From a bacterium (GTDB lineage: Bacteria > Pseudomonadota > Alphaproteobacteria > Rhizobiales > Xanthobacteraceae), in the NCBI GenBank assembly GCA_029946075.1, contig JAQSDT010000619.1:1-26720 (forward strand): 26,720 nt of DNA, read 5' to 3'. The position numbers and the translations under genes were made by a program. Position 1 is the first letter of the stretch, and each line of letters opens with the position of its first letter. Under the pieces are notes generated by a model that worked only from the letters and a program-made list of their open reading frames with translations, searched no databases and was not told where the DNA came from. Positions 8,151-15,171 of this stretch are shown piece by piece.

Positions 8151-8960
8151 ATGTCCAATCGTTATGCTGCTTATACCAAATTGAAGCTCGACTATCCGTC
8201 CAAGCGGGTTCTCCGGCTCACATTCGACCGGCCCGAGACCTACAATTCGGTCGACGCCGAGACCCACACTCAGCTCACCAATATCTGGCGTGATATCAAC
8301 GACGATCCGGATATCAATGCGATCATCGTGACCGGGGCTGGCAAAGCCTTTTCGGCTGGGGGTGATTTCGAGCTGATCAAGAGTATTCTCGACAACCCGG
8401 TCGCACGCATGTCGACCTGGAAGGAGGCCAAGGATCTCGTTTATAACGTTATCAATTGCAACAAGCCGATCATCTCGGCGATCAACGGCGTCGCCGTCGG
8501 CGCAGGTCTTGTCGTCGGAATCCTTGCCGATATCTCGATTTGCGGAAAGTCCGCACGCATCGTCGATGGTCACACACGGCTTGGCGTCGCCGCAGGCGAT
8601 GTCGCTTGTATCATCTGGCCGTTATTGTGCGGCCTTGCAAAAGCAAAATATTACCTGCTGACCTGCAAGCCGTTGTCCGGCGAAGAAGCTGAGCGGATCG
8701 GTCTTGTGTCGCTATGCGTCGAAGACGCGGACTTGCAGAGGATAGCGCTCGAGACGGCCGAGGAGCTTTCTAACGGCGCGCAGAGCGCGATCCGTTGGAC
8801 CAAGTACGCTCTTAACAACTGGCTGCGTGTCAATGGCCCGCTGTTCGATACCTCGACCGCGCTCGAGATTTTGGGCTTCACCGGCGCTGAGGCGCGCGAG
8901 GGGCTTGCCTCGCATCTCGAAAAACGCAAGCCGGTGTTTCCACAGGATTGCCCGCTCTGA
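8151..8960 (+). CDS. Enoyl-CoA hydratase/isomerase (crotonase) family protein, atypical active site
   Basis: A 269-aa crotonase-fold protein. The oxyanion-hole segments are visible as GAGKAFSAGGDFE and NGVAVGAGL. Neither canonical hydratase glutamate is present: by position, the first (GGGCEL in rat mitochondrial hydratase) is Val in GAGLVVGI, and the second (PExxLG) is Thr in GHTRLGVAAGD. The HTRLGVAAGD..IIWPL signature belongs to a subgroup that I recall from actinobacterial and alphaproteobacterial catabolic clusters; its chemistry is unclear to me. It may be an isomerase, a hydrolase or a C-C bond enzyme rather than a hydratase. The ATG has AAGGGAAG upstream. A single-gene unit, divergent from the ligase, and followed by a strong hairpin. 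Confidence 0.9.
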   Translation: MSNRYAAYTKLKLDYPSKRVLRLTFDRPETYNSVDAETHTQLTNIWRDINDDPDINAIIVTGAGKAFSAGGDFELIKSILDNPVARMSTWKEAKDLVYNVINCNKPIISAINGVAVGAGLVVGILADISICGKSARIVDGHTRLGVAAGDVACIIWPLLCGLAKAKYYLLTCKPLSGEEAERIGLVSLCVEDADLQRIALETAEELSNGAQSAIRWTKYALNNWLRVNGPLFDTSTALEILGFTGAEAREGLASHLEKRKPVFPQDCPL

Positions 8961-8983
8961 TCCTTGCGCGCGACGATCATCCC

Positions 8984-9016
8984 AGAAGGGGGCCGGGATT
9001 TCACCCGGCCTTCTTC
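8984..9016. terminator. Probable bidirectional terminator hairpin
   Basis: The stem GGCCGGG (8991-8997) pairs with CCCGGCC (9004-9010) around a six-base loop and can be extended by AGAAG against CTTCT. It lies between the convergent crotonase gene and the minus-strand ligase. The T-tract is poor (TTCTTCTTG), so termination efficiency is uncertain. Confidence 0.6.
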
Positions 9017-9039
9017 TTGTGGCAGCCATTAGCCGAGAA

Positions 9040-10659
9040 TTATTTCATCGAATCAACAATTTCGCGAAGCCTAAATTTCTGGACCTTGCCGCTCGGCGTT
9101 TTCGGCAAGGCGTCAAGCACCTCAATGCGTTCAGGCCAGTAGTTCTTGGCTACAGCATTCTCTGCCATATACGCCATCAAGTCAGCTAACGTCAGCAATG
9201 CTCCCTCGCGCAGCACGACACAGGCACAGGCCCGCTCGCCCAAGCGTTCATCTGGCACTCCGACGATTGCGACTTCCCGGACAGCTGGATGGCTATACAT
9301 CAGCTGCTCGATCTCAATCACGGGAATGTTCTCGCCACCACGGATGACAATATCCTTGGTGCGGCCGGTGATCCGGATATAGCCTTCCTTGTCCTTGCGG
9401 GCGAGGTCGCCGGTCTCGAACCAGCCATCCTGATCGACGGCATAGAGATGCGGCCGCTTGAGGTAGCCTACAAAGGTACCGGGGCCCCTCGCTTGTAGAC
9501 GCCCTTCTTCATCATGAGGCAGGACTTTGCCCCCGCCATCGACGATCCTTACTTCCATACCCTGGCTTGGGCAGCCGTCGGTCTCGAAGACCTTTTCCGG
9601 TGGATCGTCGAGCTTGGTGGTTGTCACCAGCCCGTTTTCCGTCATGCCCCATCCCGAGACGATGTGCGCACCAAGATTCTGCGTAGCCTGGCGTACTAAA
9701 ACACGAGGAATTGGGGCGCCTGCCGATACGAAAGTACGCAATGAACGCAGCGCTTCAGGCCGCCGCTCCGCCTCCGCAGTCAAATCCGCCAGAAACGGCG
9801 TCGATGCCATGGTCATCGTCACGCGCTCTGTCTCGATGATGTCGACCGCCTTGGCTGGATTCCAGATATCCTGAAGAACGACCCGTCCTCCTAGATAGAG
9901 GGGTAGAAGCAGGCCGACGAGAAAACCGGTCTGATGGGCCATCGGCGAGGCCATCAGCACGACATCGTTGGCTGTGAGGCGGACGCGATCCTCAAAATAT
10001 CGCACGCTGTTCAGCAACGTATTGCTTGTGTGCATCACTCCCTTGGGTTCACCAGTTGTGCCCGACGTATAAAGCAATTGCACGACATGATCGGCTGAGG
10101 TAGTAGTCGTAGGTTCAAGCGGTTTCTGCGGCGTATTCAACACTGTCTCGAAGTCTCGATTGTCGCCCGAACCGATAACGATGACGTGCTCAAGTGTGGG
10201 CACCTTGACCTTGAGGCGGTCCGCCATTGCGGCGTGATCGAAATCGCGAAATCGCTGTGGAACGATCAGCACACGCGTCTCGGCCAAGGTCAGCATGAAT
10301 TCCATTTCGCGATCGCGGAAAATAGGCATGACGGGATTTGTAACCGCGCCGATCCGCAGCAGTGCGAGGTGAAGGGCCACGAATTGCCACCAGTTCGGCA
10401 ACTGGTACGACACCACTTCCCCAGGCCTGACGCCAAGCCGCAACAAATTAGCCGCTATCCGATCGGCAGTTTGCTGCAGTTCGCCGTATGTCAGCACCGT
10501 ACGTCGGTTGAATGCAGCTTCGTAGCCAACAACCGCGACTCGCCCAGGATCATCCTTGGCGGTCTTCGAAAAAAACTCGAGCAGGGTTTGATCGCTCCAG
10601 AAACCAGCCGCCCGCATCGCTTGTTTGCGTCGATCTGACAAGACCGGATCCATCGCCAT
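9040..10659 (-). CDS. Cyclohexanecarboxylate-CoA ligase (AliA)-like acyl-CoA synthetase
   Basis: A 539-aa ANL-superfamily ligase. Motifs: P-loop LLYTSGTTGEPKGVMHT, SGWGMTENG, TGDLARKDKEGYIRITGR, the GGENIPVIEIEQLM hinge region, and the catalytic Lys in LPKTPSGKVQKFRL. The N-terminal half has QLPNWWQF, RIGAVTNPVMPIFRDRE and FRDFDHAAMA, which I recognise as characteristic of cyclohexanecarboxylate-CoA ligases (AliA type). The ATG at 10659 is preceded by AAGGAGG at good spacing; the longer frame to 10794 has no such support. It sits 100 bases downstream of the acetoacetyl-CoA-synthetase-like ligase in the same operon. An alicyclic or similarly compact cyclic acid is the likely substrate, by inference from the family. 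Confidence 0.92.
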   Translation of the reverse strand: MAMDPVLSDRRKQAMRAAGFWSDQTLLEFFSKTAKDDPGRVAVVGYEAAFNRRTVLTYGELQQTADRIAANLLRLGVRPGEVVSYQLPNWWQFVALHLALLRIGAVTNPVMPIFRDREMEFMLTLAETRVLIVPQRFRDFDHAAMADRLKVKVPTLEHVIVIGSGDNRDFETVLNTPQKPLEPTTTTSADHVVQLLYTSGTTGEPKGVMHTSNTLLNSVRYFEDRVRLTANDVVLMASPMAHQTGFLVGLLLPLYLGGRVVLQDIWNPAKAVDIIETERVTMTMASTPFLADLTAEAERRPEALRSLRTFVSAGAPIPRVLVRQATQNLGAHIVSGWGMTENGLVTTTKLDDPPEKVFETDGCPSQGMEVRIVDGGGKVLPHDEEGRLQARGPGTFVGYLKRPHLYAVDQDGWFETGDLARKDKEGYIRITGRTKDIVIRGGENIPVIEIEQLMYSHPAVREVAIVGVPDERLGERACACVVLREGALLTLADLMAYMAENAVAKNYWPERIEVLDALPKTPSGKVQKFRLREIVDSMK

Positions 10660-10759
10660 TGTACGCCCCTCCTTGTGAATTCCTTCAGGCATCGAGGTCG
10701 GGACGCAAGGAAAAGGTCCGCTTCCTTCTAGCCCGACAGGTCGCCATCTCCTCCGTGGT

Positions 10760-12727
10760 TCATGCGGCGCCAAGTTTCTCGCGAAGCCTGTCAACCGCTT
10801 CGGGATTGGCGAGTGCGGAAAGATCGCCGGGATCCTTGCTTTCGAACACCGCTCGCAGTACCCGACGCATGATCTTCATGTTGCGGGTTCGAGGCAGATC
10901 ATCCACAAAAATTATCTTCTCCGGCCGATACGATGCTCCCATGCCCCTGACGATGGCCGACGATAGTTCTTCCGCGATGCCGTTCTCGATATCCACGCCC
11001 GGCATCGGGACACAGGCGCAGACGATCGCCGAACCCTTCACCGGGTGTGGAATACCAAACACGGCGGCCTCGGATATCTTGCCGGTCGCGATCAGGATGC
11101 CTTCGAGCTCCGAGGGGCCGGTGCGTTTGCCGGAGATCTTGATGGTGTCATCGGAGCGGCCGAGAATGTAATAGAGGCCGTCAGTGCCGCGCATTGCGAA
11201 ATCGCCATGCACCCAAATGCCAGGGAGGGTGCTCCAGTAACTTTCGATGTAGCGCTCGTCAGCTTTCCACAGGCTCTTGGTCAATCCAATCGACGCATGG
11301 CGCAGAACAAGCTCGCCAACCTCGCCCGGCGGCAGGCTGTTGCCCGCCATATCCACGATGTCGGCGCCGACGCCCAGCGCCGGACGCGAGAACGAGCAGG
11401 GATTCATCGGATGATTGGGCGTCCCGGTGAAGATGCACCCGCCGACCTCCGTGCCGCCGGAAACGTTGATAATGGGAAGCCTGCTTTTGCAGACGTGCTC
11501 GAAGAACCATTGCCACGGCGCCGCGGTCCAGGCCTCGCCACCCGAAACGGTCATCCGCAGGCTCGACAGATCGTGACGCTCGACATCCTGCGGTCCGTAG
11601 CGCATAAGCCCGCGGATAATCGTAGGCGATACGCCAAGATAGCTGACGCGGTGATCCTGGATCAGCCGCCAGAATCGTCCAGTGTCCGGGAAATCCGGCG
11701 TGCCTTCGGCGATCAGAAGGCTCGCGCCGGCGAAACTGGGAATACACGCGCACATCGCGCCGACCATCCAGCCCATGTCACTGAGGAAGAAAAAACGGTC
11801 CGACGATTTGAAATCGGCGCAGATGATCATGTCGCGCGTGACCATAGAACCGATGAAGCCGATATGGGTCCAAACGCAACCCTTCGGTTCGCCGGTGGTT
11901 CCCGAAGTGTACAGCAGAATCGCGGGATCTTCCGCATTCATTTCGACGGTCGCAATCGAGCCAGCTTTGCCGGCAACGACGTCGTGCCACCAGTGATCGC
12001 GGCCCTCCCGCATCGGGGTCTCGACGTTAAGGCCATCGCGGTCGACGACGATCACGTACTGCACTGTCGGTGAGGATTCGAGCGCTACGTCGAGGACGGA
12101 TTTGAGCGGTGCTGCGGCGCCACGCCGCCAGGTCCCGCTCGCGGTAATGACGGCCTTTGCGCCGCCATGGTTGAGCCGGGTTTGCATGGGAGCCGGACCG
12201 AAGCCTGAGAACAGCGGCATCAGGATCGCGCCTAATTTCAACACCGCGAAGAACGCGACAAAGGTTTCCGGCACGTTCGGCATGTAGAGTGCGACCACAT
12301 CCCCGCTGCCGATACCGAGATCGGTCAACGCCAGCGCAAGCCGTCCAATCTCGTGGTCGATTTCGCGATATGAGAGGTTGCGCTGTTCGAGCTTGTCTTC
12401 GCCCTCCCAGACGAGAAACGTCTGATCCCAGACGTCGGTGCCGCGATGCTTGTCAATACAATTCAGGACAATGTTGGTGGTGCCGCCGACGCACCAGCGT
12501 GCCCATGGTTGCCCGCGCGACAAATCTAGCATGCGGTCGTAAGAGCGATAAAACCTGACGCCGCAGAACTTGAAAACCTCTTCCATGAGCCATGCGGGAT
12601 CGGAGTCAGCCTTGAGCGAGAGGCTATCGTAATCGTCATATCCGGTCGCGCGCAGGAAAGCGGTCAGATTGCTCGCTGCAATTAGTTCGGGCGCAGGTGT
12701 CCATACATAGGACGTTGGATTGTCCAT
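10760..12727 (-). CDS. Acetoacetyl-/acetyl-CoA synthetase-type acyl-CoA ligase
   Basis: A 655-aa ligase with the long N-terminal extension of the acetyl-/acetoacetyl-CoA synthetase branch (VWTPAPELIAASNLTAF near the start, then WARWCVGGTTNIVLNC). The adenylation motifs LLYTSGTTGEPKGCVWTH and NVSGGTEVGG are present. The C-terminal hinge region is GRSDDTIKISGKRTGPSELE, and the catalytic Lys lies in RTRNMKIMRRVL. The ATG at 12727 has AGGAAACC upstream. It is the first gene of a two-ligase operon. The operator at 12893-12906 lies about 165 bases upstream, and a further dyad lies at 12975. Its substrate could be a short keto or branched acid released late in the pathway; acetoacetate itself is possible but not shown. 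Confidence 0.92.
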   Translation of the reverse strand: MDNPTSYVWTPAPELIAASNLTAFLRATGYDDYDSLSLKADSDPAWLMEEVFKFCGVRFYRSYDRMLDLSRGQPWARWCVGGTTNIVLNCIDKHRGTDVWDQTFLVWEGEDKLEQRNLSYREIDHEIGRLALALTDLGIGSGDVVALYMPNVPETFVAFFAVLKLGAILMPLFSGFGPAPMQTRLNHGGAKAVITASGTWRRGAAAPLKSVLDVALESSPTVQYVIVVDRDGLNVETPMREGRDHWWHDVVAGKAGSIATVEMNAEDPAILLYTSGTTGEPKGCVWTHIGFIGSMVTRDMIICADFKSSDRFFFLSDMGWMVGAMCACIPSFAGASLLIAEGTPDFPDTGRFWRLIQDHRVSYLGVSPTIIRGLMRYGPQDVERHDLSSLRMTVSGGEAWTAAPWQWFFEHVCKSRLPIINVSGGTEVGGCIFTGTPNHPMNPCSFSRPALGVGADIVDMAGNSLPPGEVGELVLRHASIGLTKSLWKADERYIESYWSTLPGIWVHGDFAMRGTDGLYYILGRSDDTIKISGKRTGPSELEGILIATGKISEAAVFGIPHPVKGSAIVCACVPMPGVDIENGIAEELSSAIVRGMGASYRPEKIIFVDDLPRTRNMKIMRRVLRAVFESKDPGDLSALANPEAVDRLREKLGAA

Positions 12728-12892
12728 CGACTAGGTTTCCTGATTTGCAGTCAAGTTCAATTCGAGACTGACTTGCCGGCCGATAGGCACGCATACCCGA
12801 TCGAACACGAGACGGTGGGCGGGCCCGCCCGACAAACATGTCCAGCCTGGACGTCCAATGCTAACGCTCTCGTCCTGCCGGTTCAATCAATT

Positions 12893-12906
12893 CTAACAAT
12901 CGTTTG
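12893..12906. promoter_or_regulatory. Operator dyad (weaker), CTAACA-N2-TGTTAG family
   Basis: CTAACAATCGTTTG has one perfect half-site and one degenerate half-site, nearly identical to the left member of the pair at 2173. It lies upstream of the minus-strand synthetase (start 12727), 82 bp from the second dyad serving the divergent transglutaminase-like gene. Confidence 0.65.
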
Positions 12907-12974
12907 ATAAATTTATTTGCCTGAAAGATCCACCTTTGCACGCTGGTCGTGACCCGATTGACTTGCCAAAATTT

Positions 12975-12988
12975 CTAACGTCTGTTAG
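12975..12988. promoter_or_regulatory. Operator dyad, CTAACA-N2-TGTTAG family
   Basis: CTAACGTCTGTTAG is a 14-bp dyad with one arm mismatch. It ends four bases before the ATG at 12993 and overlaps the only ribosome-binding-like sequence (TTAGG) for the transglutaminase-like gene. A bound repressor would therefore block transcription start or immediate elongation. Confidence 0.78.
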
Positions 12989-12992
12989 GTAA

Positions 12993-13709
12993 ATGGCAAT
13001 GTCGGTCGAGGCGCAAGTGGTAGCCAGCCCAAATCTTCGAGAATTTCTCCTCCCAACGTATTATGTGGATTGCGATTCACCAGCGATTAAGGATTTCGTC
13101 TCGCGTGTGGCTGGCGATGAACAAGGCCGGTCGGCTACGGACAAGGCAATCCGGCTGTTTAACGCGGTACGGGACCAGATCAGATACGACCCCTACGCGG
13201 TGAGTTTGTCCGAAGCCGATTATCGCGCCAGCGAGATTCTCAAAATGCCTTCAGCGTTTTGTGTCCCGAAGGCAATATTGTTGGCCGCCGCCATGCGCGC
13301 CGCGGGAATTCCCGCCGCGATCGGCTTTGCAGACGTTCGCAACCATCTGAATTCCGCTAAGCTGACGGAGTTGATGGGAACTGATCTCTTCATTTATCAC
13401 GGCTACGTCGCGCTTTGGCTCGACGGGAACATGTTCAAAGTCACGCCCGCGTTCAACATGGAGCTATGTGAACGATTTGGAGTCCGACCTCTTATCTTCG
13501 ACGGTACGGCTGACGCCTTGTTTCACGAGTTCGACACGAGCGATCATCGCCATATGGAATACGTCAATGACCGAGGGTGGTTCGCCGACGCGCCGATACG
13601 CAAGATGCTTGAGGACTTCCGCGTTGCATACCCCGCACTGGTGACATTGAATACTGGTGGTGTCTCAGTAGATGACGCCGCCTTCGGAGCGCCTCAATCA
13701 AGGGAGTAG
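12993..13709 (+). CDS. Transglutaminase-like (Cys-protease fold) protein
   Basis: A 238-aa protein with a transglutaminase-like core. The putative nucleophile is Cys90 in PSAFCVPKAILLAAAMRAAG, followed by GIPAAIGFADVRNHL. The His is His136 in YHGYVALWLDG. The third triad position, usually Asp, falls in KVTPAFN, so Asn155 or Thr151 replaces it. There is no signal peptide, so it is probably cytoplasmic. Family members hydrolyse or transfer amide bonds, but no substrate can be named. A second ATG at 12999 has AGG nine bases upstream and may be the true start. The operator at 12975-12988 directly abuts the gene, so it appears co-regulated with the acyl-CoA genes although it is not a CoA enzyme. 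A single-gene unit, divergent from the synthetase. Confidence 0.85.
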   Translation: MAMSVEAQVVASPNLREFLLPTYYVDCDSPAIKDFVSRVAGDEQGRSATDKAIRLFNAVRDQIRYDPYAVSLSEADYRASEILKMPSAFCVPKAILLAAAMRAAGIPAAIGFADVRNHLNSAKLTELMGTDLFIYHGYVALWLDGNMFKVTPAFNMELCERFGVRPLIFDGTADALFHEFDTSDHRHMEYVNDRGWFADAPIRKMLEDFRVAYPALVTLNTGGVSVDDAAFGAPQSRE

Positions 13710-13891
13710 GCCGGAGCGAAGGAAACCACGGGATCTGACTACCCGAACCCACGCGCGAGCTGAATACGACACCCTGGGCGCGCAACGTGGTTCTTTGATT
13801 GCGCGGCCGGCATCATCCAATTGGCCCACCCCGAAAGCCTACGCACGGCCGCACAGGTTTCGCCGAGAGATGGCAGCGGCGATAGGTAGGC

Positions 13892-15082
13892 TCATTCTGA
13901 GGTCTGCCGCAATTCGGAAGGCTGCTTGGCGTATTGAACAGCGACCCGTCCGACCTTTTCGCGTGCGATGACAAGTTTCTGAATTTGTGCGGTTCCGTCA
14001 CCGATTTGCAGGCCCATGACATCGAGATAACGCTGATGAAACGGTAGATCGGTGGTGTAACCGTAGTGGCCGTGAGTGAGGAGGCACTGGTGGATGATCT
14101 CGCAGGTTACCTTCGGCACATACCATTTGCACATCGCAGCTTCGGCGGTGTGTGCAAGCCCGCGATCTCTTAGCGAAAGCGTATAGTAGCAAAGCTGCCG
14201 CATCATGGTGAGCTGGGTCTCGGCTTCCGCGAGCGGAAAGCTCACGCCCTGAAACTGCGCGATCGGCCGCTCAAAGGCGATCCTTTCCGTTGAGTATTGC
14301 CATGCTTCATCGACCGAAGCCTGGGCCGGTCCGATGCACTCAAGGCCGATTAAGGCACGGCTATAGTCGAAGCCTGACATGATCTTGGAGAAGCCCTTGT
14401 TCTCCTCTGCCATCAGGCACTCGGCCGGAATGAAGACGTCGTCGAAGAACACCGAGCCGCGTCCGACAGGTTTGGTACCGATGTCATCAAAATGCGTCCG
14501 CGTGATTCCGCTCTGCGCCAGATCGACAAAGAACGCGCTGACGCCACGTGCGCCGTCTTCGACCTTCCCGGTCCGGGCAAAGATGACTGCTGCGTCGCAT
14601 TGATCTGAAAAGCTCATGGAAGTCTTTTCACCGTTGAGGCGATAGCCATTTCCTGATTTTTCGGCTCGCAGAATAAGGTTGGCAGCGTCCGAACCGCCCC
14701 GCGGCTCGGTCAGGCCGAGGCCGATAATCTTCTCGCCGCGGGCCACTTGAGGCAGCCACTCCTGAGCGATTTCGGGCGAGGCGTGCTCTGCGAGCATCCC
14801 GCCGAGCAGTGACGCCAGGAGCTGGACGTAGCTGGCGTTGAAGTCTCCATAAGCGATCTGCTCGACAATAATGCCTGCCGTCACGCTGCTTTCGCCAAGG
14901 CCGCCGTATTTTTCCGGCAGGTCGGCGCCGATCAGGCCGAGTGATCCCATTTGTTTCAGCATGGCACGGTCAATGCGGTGTTCCCTTGCCCGCTTCTGAT
15001 AGTGGGGGGCCAGCTTGTCCTTCGCGAAACGCTTCGCGGTTTCCTGGAAAGCCTGCTGCTGCTCGCTAAGCGCGTAATCCAT
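13892..15082 (-). CDS. Cyclohexanecarboxyl-CoA dehydrogenase (AliB)-like acyl-CoA dehydrogenase
   Basis: A 396-aa acyl-CoA dehydrogenase. The FAD/substrate motif is GLGLTEPRGGSDAAN, with DDIGTKPVGRGSVFFDDV and ERIAFERPIAQFQGVSFPLA further on. The C-terminal segment LLTHGHYGYTTDLPFHQR is followed by LQIGDGTAQIQK. In that motif the usual catalytic Glu (YEGT) is replaced by Asp (GDGT). These segments match what I recall of AliB-type cyclohexanecarboxyl-CoA dehydrogenases, which make cyclohex-1-ene-carboxyl-CoA. Start: ATG 15082 has GGGAGAGG at good spacing, better than ATG 15097. It is controlled from the divergent region carrying the dyad at 15127-15140. The AliA-like ligase of the same regulon supports an alicyclic substrate; a related ring or branched acid remains possible. 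Confidence 0.92.
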   Translation of the reverse strand: MDYALSEQQQAFQETAKRFAKDKLAPHYQKRAREHRIDRAMLKQMGSLGLIGADLPEKYGGLGESSVTAGIIVEQIAYGDFNASYVQLLASLLGGMLAEHASPEIAQEWLPQVARGEKIIGLGLTEPRGGSDAANLILRAEKSGNGYRLNGEKTSMSFSDQCDAAVIFARTGKVEDGARGVSAFFVDLAQSGITRTHFDDIGTKPVGRGSVFFDDVFIPAECLMAEENKGFSKIMSGFDYSRALIGLECIGPAQASVDEAWQYSTERIAFERPIAQFQGVSFPLAEAETQLTMMRQLCYYTLSLRDRGLAHTAEAAMCKWYVPKVTCEIIHQCLLTHGHYGYTTDLPFHQRYLDVMGLQIGDGTAQIQKLVIAREKVGRVAVQYAKQPSELRQTSE

Positions 15083-15126
15083 CGCAACCTCTCCCATCTA
15101 GGTGATCTTGAGTTCTTGCATTCAGT

Positions 15127-15140
15127 CTAACAACTGTTAG
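15127..15140. promoter_or_regulatory. Operator dyad, perfect CTAACA-N2-TGTTAG
   Basis: CTAACAACTGTTAG has perfectly complementary six-base arms. It lies between the divergent AliB-like dehydrogenase (start 15082) and fadH (start 15172), 44 and 31 bases away respectively, so one site can cover both promoters. Confidence 0.85.
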
Positions 15141-15171
15141 AAATTTAACAACCAGCCGCGGAGCCAAGTTC

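Noticed and set aside
13779..13805. CGCGCAA...TTGCGCG inverted repeat between convergent genes as a terminator
   Set aside because: The arms are perfect, but the loop is 13 bases and there is no T-tract on either side; too weak to annotate.
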